Source: an uncultured Roseovarius sp. (GTDB taxonomy: Bacteria > Pseudomonadota > Alphaproteobacteria > Rhodobacterales > Rhodobacteraceae). Taken from it: DNA of 47,925 bases. Shown one piece after another: positions 36,653 through 47,207 of this stretch; the first letter of the stretch is position 1; every line of letters begins with the position of its first letter. The DNA lies in assembly GCA_934501475.1 (NCBI GenBank), contig CAKSUL010000009.1, positions 1 to 47,925 of the forward strand, given 5' to 3'. The translations under genes and the position numbers were made by a program. A model generated the notes under the pieces. It saw only the letters and a program-made list of their open reading frames with translations. It did not search any database and was not told the DNA's origin.

Positions 36653-37138
36653 TTATTCGATGATCATCAAAGGCGCGCCATATTCCACGGCCGCGCCGTC
36701 TTCGATCAGGATACGCTTGACGATGCCGCCATGTGGCGCGGGAATATGGTTCATCGTTTTCATTGCCTCGATGATCAGCAAAGTGTCGCCCTCATTCACC
36801 CGGTCGCCGACGCTGGCGAAGGCGGGCGCACCCGGTTCGGCCTGCATATAGACGGTGCCGACCATCGGCGAGGTGACGGCGCCGGGATGGCTGGCGGGGT
36901 CCTCGGCAAGGGCGGGCGCGGCGGCGGGCGCCGCGACATGGGCCACGGGGGCGTGCGTCTGCATGGGGGCTGCCGTTACATGTTGGGCGATTTCGACCTT
37001 GCGGCTGACGCGCACATTCAGGCTGTCATCGGCGCCATATTCGCGTTTGACCTGCAATTCGGTCAGGTCGTTTTCATTCAGCAGTTCGGCCAGTGCCTTG
37101 ATGAAGGCAACATCGTCTTGTTGGGGTTTGTTGGGCAT
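36653..37138 (-). CDS. accB: Biotin carboxyl carrier protein of acetyl-CoA carboxylase
   Basis: A 161-residue carrier that holds the biotin arm of acetyl-CoA carboxylase. The biotin is attached to Lys127 in EAMKTMNHI, inside the C-terminal biotinyl domain ([22 protein letters not shown]...). The N-terminal part ([21 protein letters not shown]) is the usual start and the middle is Ala/Pro-rich, a mobile linker. It is upstream of accC by 10 bp, the standard accB-accC order. Complete and typical. Confidence 0.96.
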   Translation of the reverse strand: MPNKPQQDDVAFIKALAELLNENDLTELQVKREYGADDSLNVRVSRKVEIAQHVTAAPMQTHAPVAHVAAPAAAPALAEDPASHPGAVTSPMVGTVYMQAEPGAPAFASVGDRVNEGDTLLIIEAMKTMNHIPAPHGGIVKRILIEDGAAVEYGAPLMIIE

Positions 37139-37308
37139 CTGGTTCCTCGACCGTTGCGGGCAGGCCCGAACGGAGCGGACCTCTGTGCTATTTTGCGGTG
37201 CTTATACGTCAATCATCGGGGTGTTAAAAGCGCCGTTGTGCATAAGAAAATAGGGAGTCATCCGGCCGATTGCGAGGGGCGCGCGAAAATCAGCCACCCC
37301 TGCACGCC

Positions 37309-37851
37309 TCACAGCGGCATCCCCGACAGTTTTGCCACCAGTTCGGCCAGTTTGCGCGCGCCGAACTTGTCCAGAAGGCGCGCGCGGTAAAGCTCGATCG
37401 TGCGATAGCTGAGGCCCAGTTCAAGGCCGATTTCCTTTGAGGTCAGCCCCCGGCAGGTCAGCATCGCCACTTCGCGTTCGCGCTGCGTCAGGGCGACAAG
37501 CGGGCGCTCATCCGAGAGGTCGGCAAAGCTCCAGACGCCGCAGCGGAACGGATCGTCCGGCGTCAGCGATTGCCCGCGCACCCGGCACCAGAACAGCGTG
37601 CCGTCATGCCTGCGCATGATGCGTTCATCGCTGTATCGCCCGGTTTTCTGCATCGCCGCCAGCCCACGCGCGCCGATGCGGTGGAAATCCTCGACCGAAG
37701 GATAGTAATTGGCCAGCGGCACATCCGCGTAATCCACCGGGGCGCCGCCAAAGATGGTGGCGAATTGCCGGTTGCAATGGCGGATGACCCGGTTTTCCAG
37801 AACGGCCAGCCCGACAGGCGCGTGATCAAAGGCAAGGTCGCTGATTTGCAT
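37309..37851 (-). CDS. PAS-domain LuxR-family transcription regulator
   Basis: A 180-residue protein. An N-terminal PAS domain (about residues 5-110) shows VGLAVLENRVIRHCNRQFATIFGG, and a C-terminal LuxR-type helix-turn-helix (about 118-175) shows LTQREREVAMLTCRGLTSKEIGLELGLSYRTIELYRARLL (in parts). There is no receiver domain, so it probably senses a ligand, redox or light through the PAS domain directly. The start at 37851 is chosen because the frame further up uses TTG with no clear site. It diverges from the queC riboswitch leader; its target genes are unknown. Confidence 0.88.
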   Translation of the reverse strand: MQISDLAFDHAPVGLAVLENRVIRHCNRQFATIFGGAPVDYADVPLANYYPSVEDFHRIGARGLAAMQKTGRYSDERIMRRHDGTLFWCRVRGQSLTPDDPFRCGVWSFADLSDERPLVALTQREREVAMLTCRGLTSKEIGLELGLSYRTIELYRARLLDKFGARKLAELVAKLSGMPL

Positions 37852-37936
37852 GTGCGCAGTATGCGCCGGTTCGCGATCCAGTTGCAACGCCGCGTCGGCC
37901 TTGCCAAAAGGCGCGCAAACCGCTAGGAACCGCGGC

Positions 37937-37967
37937 TGCGGTCGCAGCCTACCCGCTCAAAACAAGG
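37937..37967 (+). promoter_or_regulatory. preQ1-I (type 2) riboswitch in front of queC
   Basis: GCGG-UCGCAG...CCGC forms the short P1 hairpin (GCGG 37938-37941, CCGC 37953-37956) with loop UCGCAGCCUAC. It is followed by the A-rich tail UCAAAACAAGG (37957-37967). This corresponds closely to the Thermoanaerobacter tengcongensis preQ1-I aptamer, which has GGUCGCAGUAAC in its loop and the tail AAAACAAGG. The equivalent of the ligand-recognising C15 would be C37952. The tail contains the AAGG of the queC ribosome-binding site (AAGGA 37964-37968), so preQ1 binding should sequester it and lower translation of queC. Loop is one base longer than in the reference. Confidence 0.85.
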
Positions 37968-37975
37968 ACCATGTT

Positions 37976-38677
37976 ATGAAGACGATTGTCATCTGCTCAG
38001 GCGGGTTGGATTCGGTGTCACTTGCTCACAAGGTGGCGCAGGAACATCAGTTGCACGCGCTTTTGTCCTTTGACTATGGCCAGCGCCACGCCAAGGAACT
38101 GGAATTTGCCGCCGCCTGCGCCGCGCGTCTGAATGTGGCGCACAAGGTGCTGGATATTCAGGGGATCGGTGCCGCGCTCAGCGGGTCTGCCCTGACCGAT
38201 GACATCGACGTGCCGGATGGCCATTACGCCGAAGAGACGATGAAGCTGACCGTGGTGCCCAACCGCAACGCGATCATGCTGGCGATCGGGTTTGGCATGG
38301 CCGTGGCCGAGCGCGCCGATGCGGTGGCCGCAGCCGTGCATGGCGGCGATCATTTCATCTATCCCGATTGCCGTCCCGGTTTCATCGACGCGTTTCAGGC
38401 CATGCAGGATCACGCGCTGGACGGGTATGGCGATGTGCGCCTCTATACGCCCTATGTTCATGGCTCGAAGGCCGATATCGTCACCGATGGCGCGGCCCAT
38501 GGCACGCCTTTCGCGCTGACCTGGTCCTGCTACAAGGGGGGCGATCTGCATTGCGGGCGCTGCGGCACCTGCGTTGAGCGGCGCGAGGCGTTTCATCTGG
38601 CCGGGGTCGATGACCCGACCGAATACGCCGATCCCGAGTTCTGGAAAGCCGCGATTGCGCGCGGCAAGGGGGAGTGA
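37976..38677 (+). CDS. queC: 7-cyano-7-deazaguanine synthase
   Basis: Converts 7-carboxy-7-deazaguanine to preQ0 with ATP and ammonia, a step to queuosine. It has 233 residues. The ATP-pyrophosphatase motif SGGLDS is at residues 8-13. The C-terminal zinc site is the cysteine cluster in SCYKGGDLHCGRCGTCVERREAF. The block VVPNRNAIMLAIGFGMA is typical. ATG 37976 follows the riboswitch; the open frame from 37850 includes the leader and is not used. The queC stop overlaps the queD start by one base (TGATG). Confidence 0.97.
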   Translation: MKTIVICSGGLDSVSLAHKVAQEHQLHALLSFDYGQRHAKELEFAAACAARLNVAHKVLDIQGIGAALSGSALTDDIDVPDGHYAEETMKLTVVPNRNAIMLAIGFGMAVAERADAVAAAVHGGDHFIYPDCRPGFIDAFQAMQDHALDGYGDVRLYTPYVHGSKADIVTDGAAHGTPFALTWSCYKGGDLHCGRCGTCVERREAFHLAGVDDPTEYADPEFWKAAIARGKGE

Positions 38678-39033
38678 TGTATCGCATCAGCAAGGAATTC
38701 CATTTTTCCGCTTCGCATCAGTTGCTTGGCCTGCCGGAGGATCATCAATGCGCGCGCCTGCACGGGCATAATTACGTGGTGGTGGTCGAACTGGAATCCG
38801 ACACGCTGAACGCCCATGGCTTTGTGCGTGACTATCTGGAACTGGCGCCGCTGAAACGCTATATCGACGATGAGCTGGATCACCGCCACCTGAACGACGT
38901 GCTGGGCGATGACTGCGTCACCGCCGAGCGGATGGCGAAGCATCTTTATGACTGGTGCGCCGCGCGCTGGCCCGAAACCCGCGCGGTCAGGATCAGCGAG
39001 ACGCCGAAAACATGGGCCGAATACCGCCCATGA
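38677..39033 (+). CDS. queD: 6-carboxytetrahydropterin synthase
   Basis: Converts dihydroneopterin triphosphate to 6-carboxytetrahydropterin, the first committed step after GTP cyclohydrolase. It is 118 residues from the ATG at 38677, which overlaps the queC stop by 1 nt and has GGGGGAG upstream; a GTG at 38674 is an alternative. The zinc-binding histidines are seen as His14 (FSASHQL), His29 and His31 (LHGHNYVV), with catalytic Cys25 in DHQCARLH. The block [13 protein letters not shown] is the second family marker. Complete. Confidence 0.95.
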   Translation: MYRISKEFHFSASHQLLGLPEDHQCARLHGHNYVVVVELESDTLNAHGFVRDYLELAPLKRYIDDELDHRHLNDVLGDDCVTAERMAKHLYDWCAARWPETRAVRISETPKTWAEYRP

Positions 39034-39749
39034 GCGACGTGATCCGCATCTCCGAGATCTTTGGCCCCACCATTCAGGGTGAGGGCGCGCTGATCGGCGT
39101 GCCCACGGTTTTCGTGCGCACGGGCGGGTGTGATTATCGCTGTGTGTGGTGTGACAGCCTGCATGCGGTGGATGTCGAATATCGCCATACATGGGCGCCG
39201 ATGTCACCCGATGCCGTGCTGGCCGAGGTCGAGGCGCTGTCGGGCGCGCGCCCGCTGATGGTGTCGCTGTCGGGCGGCAACCCGGCGATTCAGCCGCTGG
39301 GCGCGCTGATCGATGCGGGGCACGCCAAAGGCTATCGTTTTGCGCTGGAGACCCAGGGCTCGCTCAGCCGGTCGTGGCTTTCGCGTCTGGACATGCTGGT
39401 GCTCAGCCCGAAACCGCCCTCCAGCGGGATGCAGACCGATTGGGACATTCTGGCCGAATGCATCGCCGCGGGCCCGGCGCGCACGCTGCTGAAGATGGTG
39501 GTGTTCGATGAGGCCGATTACGCCTTTGCGCGCGATGTGGCCGCGCGCCACCCGGCATTGCCGGTCTATCTGCAGCCGGGCAATCACACGCCGCCCCCGC
39601 CCGATGACGACACTGCGGTCGTCGATCAGGAGGGGATTGATGCGCGGATGCGCTGGCTGGTGGATCATGTGATTGCCGATGGCTGGTTTGACGCCACGGT
39701 GCTGCCGCAACTGCATGTGATGTTATGGGGAAACAGGCGCGGGGTCTGA
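39030..39749 (+). CDS. queE: 7-carboxy-7-deazaguanine synthase (radical SAM)
   Basis: Makes 7-carboxy-7-deazaguanine from 6-carboxytetrahydropterin by radical SAM chemistry. The protein has 239 residues, starting [19 protein letters not shown]. The iron-sulfur cysteines are in the CxxxCxxC motif [21 protein letters not shown] and FALETQGS are the SAM- and metal-site blocks of the family. The start overlaps the queD stop (ATGA); the open frame at 38955 is not used. The cluster follows the standard spacing, unlike the expanded version in some enterobacteria. Confidence 0.95.
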   Translation: MSDVIRISEIFGPTIQGEGALIGVPTVFVRTGGCDYRCVWCDSLHAVDVEYRHTWAPMSPDAVLAEVEALSGARPLMVSLSGGNPAIQPLGALIDAGHAKGYRFALETQGSLSRSWLSRLDMLVLSPKPPSSGMQTDWDILAECIAAGPARTLLKMVVFDEADYAFARDVAARHPALPVYLQPGNHTPPPPDDDTAVVDQEGIDARMRWLVDHVIADGWFDATVLPQLHVMLWGNRRGV

Positions 39750-39771
39750 CGCCCGCGACAGGAGAACAGCG

Positions 39772-40236
39772 ATGAGCGACGATATCTACAGCAATCTCAA
39801 ACAGTTGGGTGGTGCGACCGTGCTGCCTGACGACCCTTCCAAGGCCGTGCTTGAACGGGTGCGCAACCCGCAGGCCGACGTGGCCTATAACGTGCGCTTT
39901 GTCGCGCCCGAGTTCACGTCGCTGTGCCCGATGACCGGGCAGCCGGATTTCGCGCATCTGGTGATCGACTATGTGCCGGGCGAATGGCTGGTCGAGAGCA
40001 AGTCGCTCAAGCTGTTTCTGGGCGCGTTCCGCAATCACGGCGCCTTTCACGAGGATTGCACGGTCAGCATCGCGCGCCGGCTGGCGGATTTCCTGACGCC
40101 GCAATGGCTGCGCATCGGGGGCTATTGGTATCCGCGCGGCGGCATTCCGATTGACGTGTTCTATCAGACCGGCCCCATGCCCGAGGGCGTGTGGATCCCC
40201 GATCAGGGCGTGCCGCCCTATCGCGGGCGCGGCTGA
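39772..40236 (+). CDS. queF: NADPH-dependent preQ1 synthase
   Basis: Reduces preQ0 to preQ1 with NADPH, completing the four-gene set. It has 154 residues, the short one-domain QueF type. The catalytic Cys52 is in [11 protein letters not shown], and [22 protein letters not shown] (quoted in parts: [15 protein letters not shown]) is the NADPH-site region with the E and S-K residues. [10 protein letters not shown] is the third family block. AGGAGA-type site before the ATG (ACAGGAGAACAGCG, 8 bases). Since QueF makes preQ1, the riboswitch at 37937 closes a feedback loop on the whole operon. Confidence 0.96.
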   Translation: MSDDIYSNLKQLGGATVLPDDPSKAVLERVRNPQADVAYNVRFVAPEFTSLCPMTGQPDFAHLVIDYVPGEWLVESKSLKLFLGAFRNHGAFHEDCTVSIARRLADFLTPQWLRIGGYWYPRGGIPIDVFYQTGPMPEGVWIPDQGVPPYRGRG

Positions 40237-40270
40237 CACCGCCCCGCGCGCCGGGGGGCATCGCCGCCAT

Positions 40271-41182
40271 TCACACCATCGGCGGCGGGCGTTTGCGGCG
40301 CGCGCCGCTCAGCGCGTTGCCGGCGATGGCGCTCAGCAGGACCGCGCCGCCGATCAGCGTGGCCTGCGTCGCGGTTTCCCCCAGCAACAGCCAGACCCAG
40401 ACCGGGCCCAGCACCACTTCGGCCAGTGACAGCAGGGTCAGTTCGGCGGCGGGCACGCTGCGTGACCCCAGCGTATAGAGAACAAGGCCCGCGCCGACCT
40501 GAAACATGCCCATCGACAGCGACACCGCCCCGTCGCGCGCCGACAGGATCAGCGGCAGATCCAGCGCAACGCATATCCCCAGCATGATCGCGAAGGCGAA
40601 AAAGCCCGACAGGAACACCGAGGGCATCATGTCCCCGCCCTTGCCCCATCGCAGGGCCACGGTGAACACCGCAAACCCGAACGCCGAGCCAAGCGCCGCC
40701 AGATTGCCGTCCATCGCGGCCTCACCCGTCTTGTCGGCCACCATCACCGTGATCCCCAGCGTGGCAAAGCCGATGGCGATCCAGGTCGCGCGGCGCACCC
40801 GCTCGCCCAGGATGATGCGCCCGAGGATCGCCGCCATGAACGGGGCCGAGGCAAACAGCATCATGGCATTGGCCACCGACGTGGCCTGAATGGCATAGAT
40901 GCCGCCGGTATAGGCCGCAACCAGCGCCAGCGCCGCGATCACGCCGGGCATGCCGCTGCGCCGGACCAGTTGGAACGGATTGCCGCCGCTGCGCAACCGG
41001 ATCACCACATAGAGCAACGCCGTCAGGCTGATTGAGCGATACATCAGGATCTGCCAGACCAGCGCGTCGTCGATCATGCGGATGCCAAGGCCCACGGTCG
41101 ACCACAACACCCCGGCGAAAAACACCAGCAGCATCCCGCGCGTGCGTGCGCGCTCGGCGGGCATTGCATCCAGCACCGTCAA
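40271..41182 (-). CDS. EamA/DMT-family transporter
   Basis: A 303-residue inner-membrane protein with ten hydrophobic helices, two repeated EamA halves. Markers include LLVFFAGVLWSTVGLGIRM near the start, ANAMMLFASAPFMAAILGRIIL at the end of the first half and the second-half block LTLLSLAEVVLGPVWVWLLLGE. Family members carry drugs or metabolites outward. The start overlaps the next DMT gene's stop by 4 nt, so both may be co-translated. It lies 34 bp from the convergent queF. Substrate unknown; a link with queuosine precursors is not supported beyond closeness. Confidence 0.92.
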   Translation of the reverse strand: MTVLDAMPAERARTRGMLLVFFAGVLWSTVGLGIRMIDDALVWQILMYRSISLTALLYVVIRLRSGGNPFQLVRRSGMPGVIAALALVAAYTGGIYAIQATSVANAMMLFASAPFMAAILGRIILGERVRRATWIAIGFATLGITVMVADKTGEAAMDGNLAALGSAFGFAVFTVALRWGKGGDMMPSVFLSGFFAFAIMLGICVALDLPLILSARDGAVSLSMGMFQVGAGLVLYTLGSRSVPAAELTLLSLAEVVLGPVWVWLLLGETATQATLIGGAVLLSAIAGNALSGARRKRPPPMV

Positions 41183-42198
41183 AGGATTTCGTCGCTGTTT
41201 TGCGGGGGCAGGGGGCTTCCGGGGACAAAGCTGGCTTCGGCGAGCACGGTCGGGTCGTCATGGCGGCGCGCGGCGCGGAGTTCGCGCGCGCCGACATAAA
41301 GGCCGCTGGCGATGATCAGCGCCATGCCCACCAGCGTGCCGGTTTGCGGGATCTCATCGAACAGCAGATAGCCGGCGGCGACGGCGATCGGCATATAGGT
41401 GTAATCGAACGGCGCGATCAGGCTGGCATTGGCCACCTGATAGGCGCGCGACAGCAGGATCCAGCCCATCATCCCGACAAATCCCAGCAGCAACAGCAGC
41501 GGCCAATCCTGTGCCAGATTGGCGGGCCAGCCCATGCGCAGATGATGAAACTCGGGGCCAATGGTGATCAGTTGATTGCACAGCCATCCCATCGGCAGGA
41601 TCATCACCCCCATGAAGCTGATGGTCTGAAGCCCCGCCGTCAGGCTGGATTCACCATCGCCGATCTTGCGCGCGATGATCTGCGAGATTGCGTAACTCAG
41701 CGCGCAGGCCAGCGGCAGAACCGCCACCCAGCCGAAATTCTCGCCCGCCGGGTTCATCGCGATCACCACCCCGGCAAACCCCACCAGCAGCGCCGCGATC
41801 CGGTGCCAGCCGATGGTCTCGCGCAGCACCACCGCCGCCAGAAGCACGGTCATCAGCGGCGCCGAGAAGAAGATCGTCGTGACCTCGGCCAGCCCCATGA
41901 ACGGAAATGCCGCATAAAACAGCGAAAACCCCGCCGCCAGCAACACCGCCCGCGCCAGATGCAGCGGCCAGAGCGGCGTCAGGATCCGGTGCGTCCCGCC
42001 CAGCCACAACATCACCGGCACCAGCAGGACCAGCGTGACGATGGAGCGCACGAAAATCAGGTTCCAGAGCGGATGCACATCCAGCAAGGTCTTCATCAAC
42101 ACGTCCTGCACCACGAAAAACCCCATGCCCAGCTCAACGGCGATGATGCCCTGAGTGGCGTTTGATGGCGGGGCGATATGTGGGGTGATCGTGGTCAT
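41179..42198 (-). CDS. EamA/DMT-family transporter
   Basis: A 339-residue inner-membrane protein with ten hydrophobic helices, related to but distinct from its downstream neighbour. It starts MTTITPHIAPPSNATQGI, then GMGFFVVQDVLMKTLLDVHPLW. The middle of the first half shows LMTVLLAAVVLRETIGWHRI, and the end of the second shows APFDYTYMPIAVAAGYLLFDEIPQ. ATG 42198 is chosen because the stretch upstream is arginine-rich and overlaps the hairpins at 42281-42336. The pair of overlapping genes might give a two-subunit carrier, though each half has all ten helices. Confidence 0.9.
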   Translation of the reverse strand: MTTITPHIAPPSNATQGIIAVELGMGFFVVQDVLMKTLLDVHPLWNLIFVRSIVTLVLLVPVMLWLGGTHRILTPLWPLHLARAVLLAAGFSLFYAAFPFMGLAEVTTIFFSAPLMTVLLAAVVLRETIGWHRIAALLVGFAGVVIAMNPAGENFGWVAVLPLACALSYAISQIIARKIGDGESSLTAGLQTISFMGVMILPMGWLCNQLITIGPEFHHLRMGWPANLAQDWPLLLLLGFVGMMGWILLSRAYQVANASLIAPFDYTYMPIAVAAGYLLFDEIPQTGTLVGMALIIASGLYVGARELRAARRHDDPTVLAEASFVPGSPLPPQNSDEIL

Positions 42199-42280
42199 GA
42201 AGCGGTCCAAAGCGGGGTCAGCCGCGCGATGGCGCAGCATTGTCACCAGCCTGCCCGCCGCCGCAATGCGGGGTCGCGCC

Positions 42281-42305
42281 TGTTTGCGACCCGATGTCGC
42301 AAACA
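42281..42305. repeat. Perfect 10-bp inverted repeat
   Basis: TGTTTGCGAC, 5-nt spacer, GTCGCAAACA. It directly adjoins the next hairpin and lies 83 bp before the DMT start codon. Possible operator for the DMT pair or part of the acs terminator region. Confidence 0.55.
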
Positions 42306-42336
42306 GACCCCGCAAGGGCGCGCCTTGCGGGGTCTG
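42304..42336 (-). terminator. Stem-loop after acs
   Basis: CAGACCCCGCAA, 9-nt loop, TTGCGGGGTCTG: a perfect 12-bp stem 23 bp after the acs stop (42360). No T-run follows on the minus strand except the start of the next inverted repeat, so a terminator is likely but not proven. Confidence 0.6.
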
Positions 42337-42359
42337 TCAGCCTGCTCGAAAGGGGCCGC

Positions 42360-44306
<1,947 letters not shown>

Positions 44307-44387
44307 GTCGGACCTCTGTCATTTCAGTGCGGGCGCAGGTGATTTGACCTGCCCGGCCCGCGGCGGACAGGCCGTCGCGCGCAGGCG

Positions 44388-45143
44388 TCAGATCGCCAGA
44401 TATTCAGCGCGAAGTTCCTCATTCGCCAGAACCTCGGAGGCGCGACCGTCAAAAACGATTCCGCCCGTATCCAGAATGACCGCGCGATCGGAAAGTTCAA
44501 GGGCGCGCACCGCGTTCTGCTCGACGATCACGGTGGTGATGCCCTGCTCCTTGATGATGCGCAGGGTCTTTTCGATCTCGTCCACGATCACCGGGGCCAG
44601 CCCCTCATAGGGTTCGTCCAGCAACAGCACCTTGATGCTGCGCGCCAGCGCCCGCGCCACCGCCAGCATCTGCTGCTCGCCGCCCGACAGGGTCACGCCC
44701 TCCTGCTTGCGCCGCTCGGCCAGACGCGGGAACAGATCATAAAGGCGCTCGAGCGACCAGCCGATGGGCGGCGCGATCTGCGCCAGTTGCAGGTTTTCCT
44801 CGACGGTGAGGCCGGGGATGATGCAGCGGTCCTCGGGGACAAGGCCGATGCCCACGGAGGCGGCCTGATAGCTTTTCATGTTGTGCAGGGGTTGGCCGTC
44901 CAGCCAGATCTCGCCGCGATGAAGCTGCGGATTGTCCATCCGCGCGATCGCCCGCAAGGTCGTGGTCTTGCCCGCGCCGTTGCGCCCCAGCAGGGCCAGG
45001 ATCTCGCCCTCATGGACGTTGAAGCTGATGCCCTGGACGATATAGCTTTCGCCGTAATAGGCTTCCATTTCCCACACCGACAGAAAGGCCGGGGCGGTCT
45101 CGGCATAGTTCTTGCCCTTTGAGAAATCGGGTTTGACGTTCAT
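44388..45143 (-). CDS. livF: Branched-chain amino acid-type ABC transporter ATP-binding protein (LivF)
   Basis: A 251-residue ATPase with Walker A GRNGAGKTT, signature LSGGEQQMLAVARAL and Walker B VLLLDEPYEGLAP, the typical LivF sequence. It has a roughly 25-residue N-terminal extension (MNVKPDFSKGKNYAETAPAF) before the usual start at the EAYYGESYIV block. ATG 45143 has GGGAGAGAG upstream; the open frame from 45194 is not used. It pairs with LivG as the ATPase dimer. It is the last gene of the livHMGF set. Confidence 0.93.
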   Translation of the reverse strand: MNVKPDFSKGKNYAETAPAFLSVWEMEAYYGESYIVQGISFNVHEGEILALLGRNGAGKTTTLRAIARMDNPQLHRGEIWLDGQPLHNMKSYQAASVGIGLVPEDRCIIPGLTVEENLQLAQIAPPIGWSLERLYDLFPRLAERRKQEGVTLSGGEQQMLAVARALARSIKVLLLDEPYEGLAPVIVDEIEKTLRIIKEQGITTVIVEQNAVRALELSDRAVILDTGGIVFDGRASEVLANEELRAEYLAI

Positions 45144-45233
45144 TTTTCTCTCTCCCGTCCCGGTGCTGAGCCGGGACCTCATGTTTGGCCGCAATGTGCC
45201 GGGATGGCCCGGCGCAGGCGGCGCGGTGTGACG

Positions 45234-45992
45234 TCAGGCGGCGCTTTCGCCCAGATAGGCTTCGCGCACCTTGGGGTGGCCCTTGATGTTTTCCGGCGTG
45301 TCCTCGACCAGCGGGCTGCCCTGCGCCAGAACGGTGATCCGCTCCGCCAGCGAGAACACCACATGCATGTCATGTTCGATGATGGCGATGGTGATGTCGC
45401 GCTCGTCCTTGATCCGTTTCAGCAGGTCGATGGTGTTGTTGGTGTCGGCGCGCGCCATGCCGGCGGTGGGTTCGTCCAGCAACAGCAGGCGCGGTTCCTG
45501 CGCCAGGCACATGCCGATTTCCAGCCGCCGCTTGTTGCCGCGCGACATCGACGCCGAATGGTCATGGCGCTGATCGGCCATGTTCAGGCTTTCCAGCATC
45601 TGTTCGGCCTGTTCGATCAATTCGCGCTCATTGCCGGTGCTTTCCAGCGCCTGCATCCGGAATGCGCCGTCGCGTTTGGCAAAGATCGGGATCATCATGT
45701 TTTCCAGCACGGTCAGGTCGCCGAATATCTCGGGGGTCTGGAACACGCGGGAAATGCCCATCTGGTTGATCTCGTAGGGTTTGCGCCCCAGCACCGACTG
45801 CCCGTCGAACATGACGCTGCCGGTGTCCGGGATCAGCTTGCCCACCAGCACGTTCAGCAGGGTGGATTTGCCTGCCCCGTTTGGGCCGATGATGGCGTGG
45901 ACGGTGTTTTCCTCGACGCTGAGATTGACATCCCCGAGGGCCTGAAGCCCTCCAAAGCGCTTGTTGACGTTCTTGACTTCAAGAATTCCCAT
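45234..45992 (-). CDS. livG: Branched-chain amino acid-type ABC transporter ATP-binding protein (LivG)
   Basis: A 252-residue ATPase with Walker A GPNGAGKSTL, signature-like SMSRGNKRRLEIGMCLA and Walker B LLLLDEPTAGMAR. The signature reads MSRGNKRRLE instead of LSGG..., which is common in LivG-type proteins. It begins MGILEVKNVNKRFGGLQALGDVNLS. It follows livM by 12 bp. Complete and typical in length. Confidence 0.93.
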   Translation of the reverse strand: MGILEVKNVNKRFGGLQALGDVNLSVEENTVHAIIGPNGAGKSTLLNVLVGKLIPDTGSVMFDGQSVLGRKPYEINQMGISRVFQTPEIFGDLTVLENMMIPIFAKRDGAFRMQALESTGNERELIEQAEQMLESLNMADQRHDHSASMSRGNKRRLEIGMCLAQEPRLLLLDEPTAGMARADTNNTIDLLKRIKDERDITIAIIEHDMHVVFSLAERITVLAQGSPLVEDTPENIKGHPKVREAYLGESAA

Positions 45993-46004
45993 CTCATCGG
46001 TTCC

Positions 46005-47204
46005 TTATTCGGCCGGTGTGGATTGCGTGGCGTCTTTTTCGGCGGTCTTGAGGGCTTTTTTCTTGCGGGTGAACAGCTGCGAGATGCGCTGCCCGCCTTC
46101 GACCAGACCACCGGGCAGGAAGGTCACGATCAGCATGAACAAGACCCCCAGCGTCAGATGCCAGCCCGAGCCGACAAAGTGATCCGCCACCCACACCACG
46201 GCGTTCTCCAGCCCGTCAGGCATGAAGCCGAACCACTGATGCAGCACGCTTTCGTTGATCTTCGAGAAGATGTTCTCGAAATACTTGATGAAGCCCGCGC
46301 CCAGAACCGGCCCGATCAGCGTACCTGCGCCGCCCAGAATGGTCATCAGCACGACCTCGCCGCTGGCGGTCCACTGCATCCGCTCGGCCCCGGCCAGCGG
46401 GTCCATCGACGCCAGCAACCCGCCGGCCAGACCGGCATACATGCCCGAAATCACGAAGGCGGCCAGCGTATAGGGGCGCGCGTTCAGCCCGGTATAGTTC
46501 ATCCGCGTCTGGTTGGATTTGACCGCCCGCAGCATCAGCCCGAAGGGCGAGCGGAAGATCCGGATCGACAGGTAAAACGCCGCCAGCAGGAACAGCGCGC
46601 AGAGATAATAGCCAAGGGTGAAATCAAACGACCACCCCCCCACGTCAAGCGTGTAGGTCGAGCGCATCTCCCATGAGAACAGGCGCGTGACCGTGTCGAT
46701 CGTGCCGACGGACAGGATCTGGATGTCGTCGGTATAGACCTGCAAGCCGGTTTCGCCATTGGTGATCGGCGTCAGCACCGAATAGGCCAGCCGATAGGAC
46801 ATCTCGGCCAGGGCCAGCGTCAGGATCGAGAAATAGATCCCCGAGCGGCGCAATGAGATATACCCCACCACAAGCGAGAAGATCCCCGCGACGATCACCG
46901 ACAAGAGGATGGCCGGGATCACGTTCATGCTGAGCAGCTTGAACATCCAGACGGCGGAATAGCTGCCCACCCCCAGAAAGGCCGCATGGCCGAAGGACAG
47001 GTATCCGGTCAGCCCGAACAGGATGTTGAACCCGATGGCAAAGATGCCGAAGATCACGAAGCGCTGCATCAGGTCGGGATAGCCCGCGTTGAACTGCGCC
47101 ATGGCGCTGTCGGAGGGGAACGGGTTCAGGATGAAGGGCGCCAGCAAGACGAGGGCGGCCACGATCAACAGTTTGGAAAGGTCGCGTTTGTTCAGTCCAA
47201 GCAT
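46005..47204 (-). CDS. livM: Branched-chain amino acid-type ABC transporter permease (LivM)
   Basis: A 399-residue inner-membrane permease with about ten hydrophobic helices. [26 protein letters not shown] is the LivM hallmark region (partly quoted: [17 protein letters not shown]), and [21 protein letters not shown] and [19 protein letters not shown] are further blocks. The C-terminus is a charged tail ([20 protein letters not shown]). Longer than the average LivM because of a loop around residues 160-200. It is the second permease, 3 bp after livH. Confidence 0.93.
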   Translation of the reverse strand: MLGLNKRDLSKLLIVAALVLLAPFILNPFPSDSAMAQFNAGYPDLMQRFVIFGIFAIGFNILFGLTGYLSFGHAAFLGVGSYSAVWMFKLLSMNVIPAILLSVIVAGIFSLVVGYISLRRSGIYFSILTLALAEMSYRLAYSVLTPITNGETGLQVYTDDIQILSVGTIDTVTRLFSWEMRSTYTLDVGGWSFDFTLGYYLCALFLLAAFYLSIRIFRSPFGLMLRAVKSNQTRMNYTGLNARPYTLAAFVISGMYAGLAGGLLASMDPLAGAERMQWTASGEVVLMTILGGAGTLIGPVLGAGFIKYFENIFSKINESVLHQWFGFMPDGLENAVVWVADHFVGSGWHLTLGVLFMLIVTFLPGGLVEGGQRISQLFTRKKKALKTAEKDATQSTPAE

Positions 47205-47207
47205 GGC

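Noticed and set aside
45204..46676. Plus-strand frame of 490 residues opposite livG and livM
   Set aside because: Shadow of two transporter genes, His/Gln/Arg-rich, no domain.
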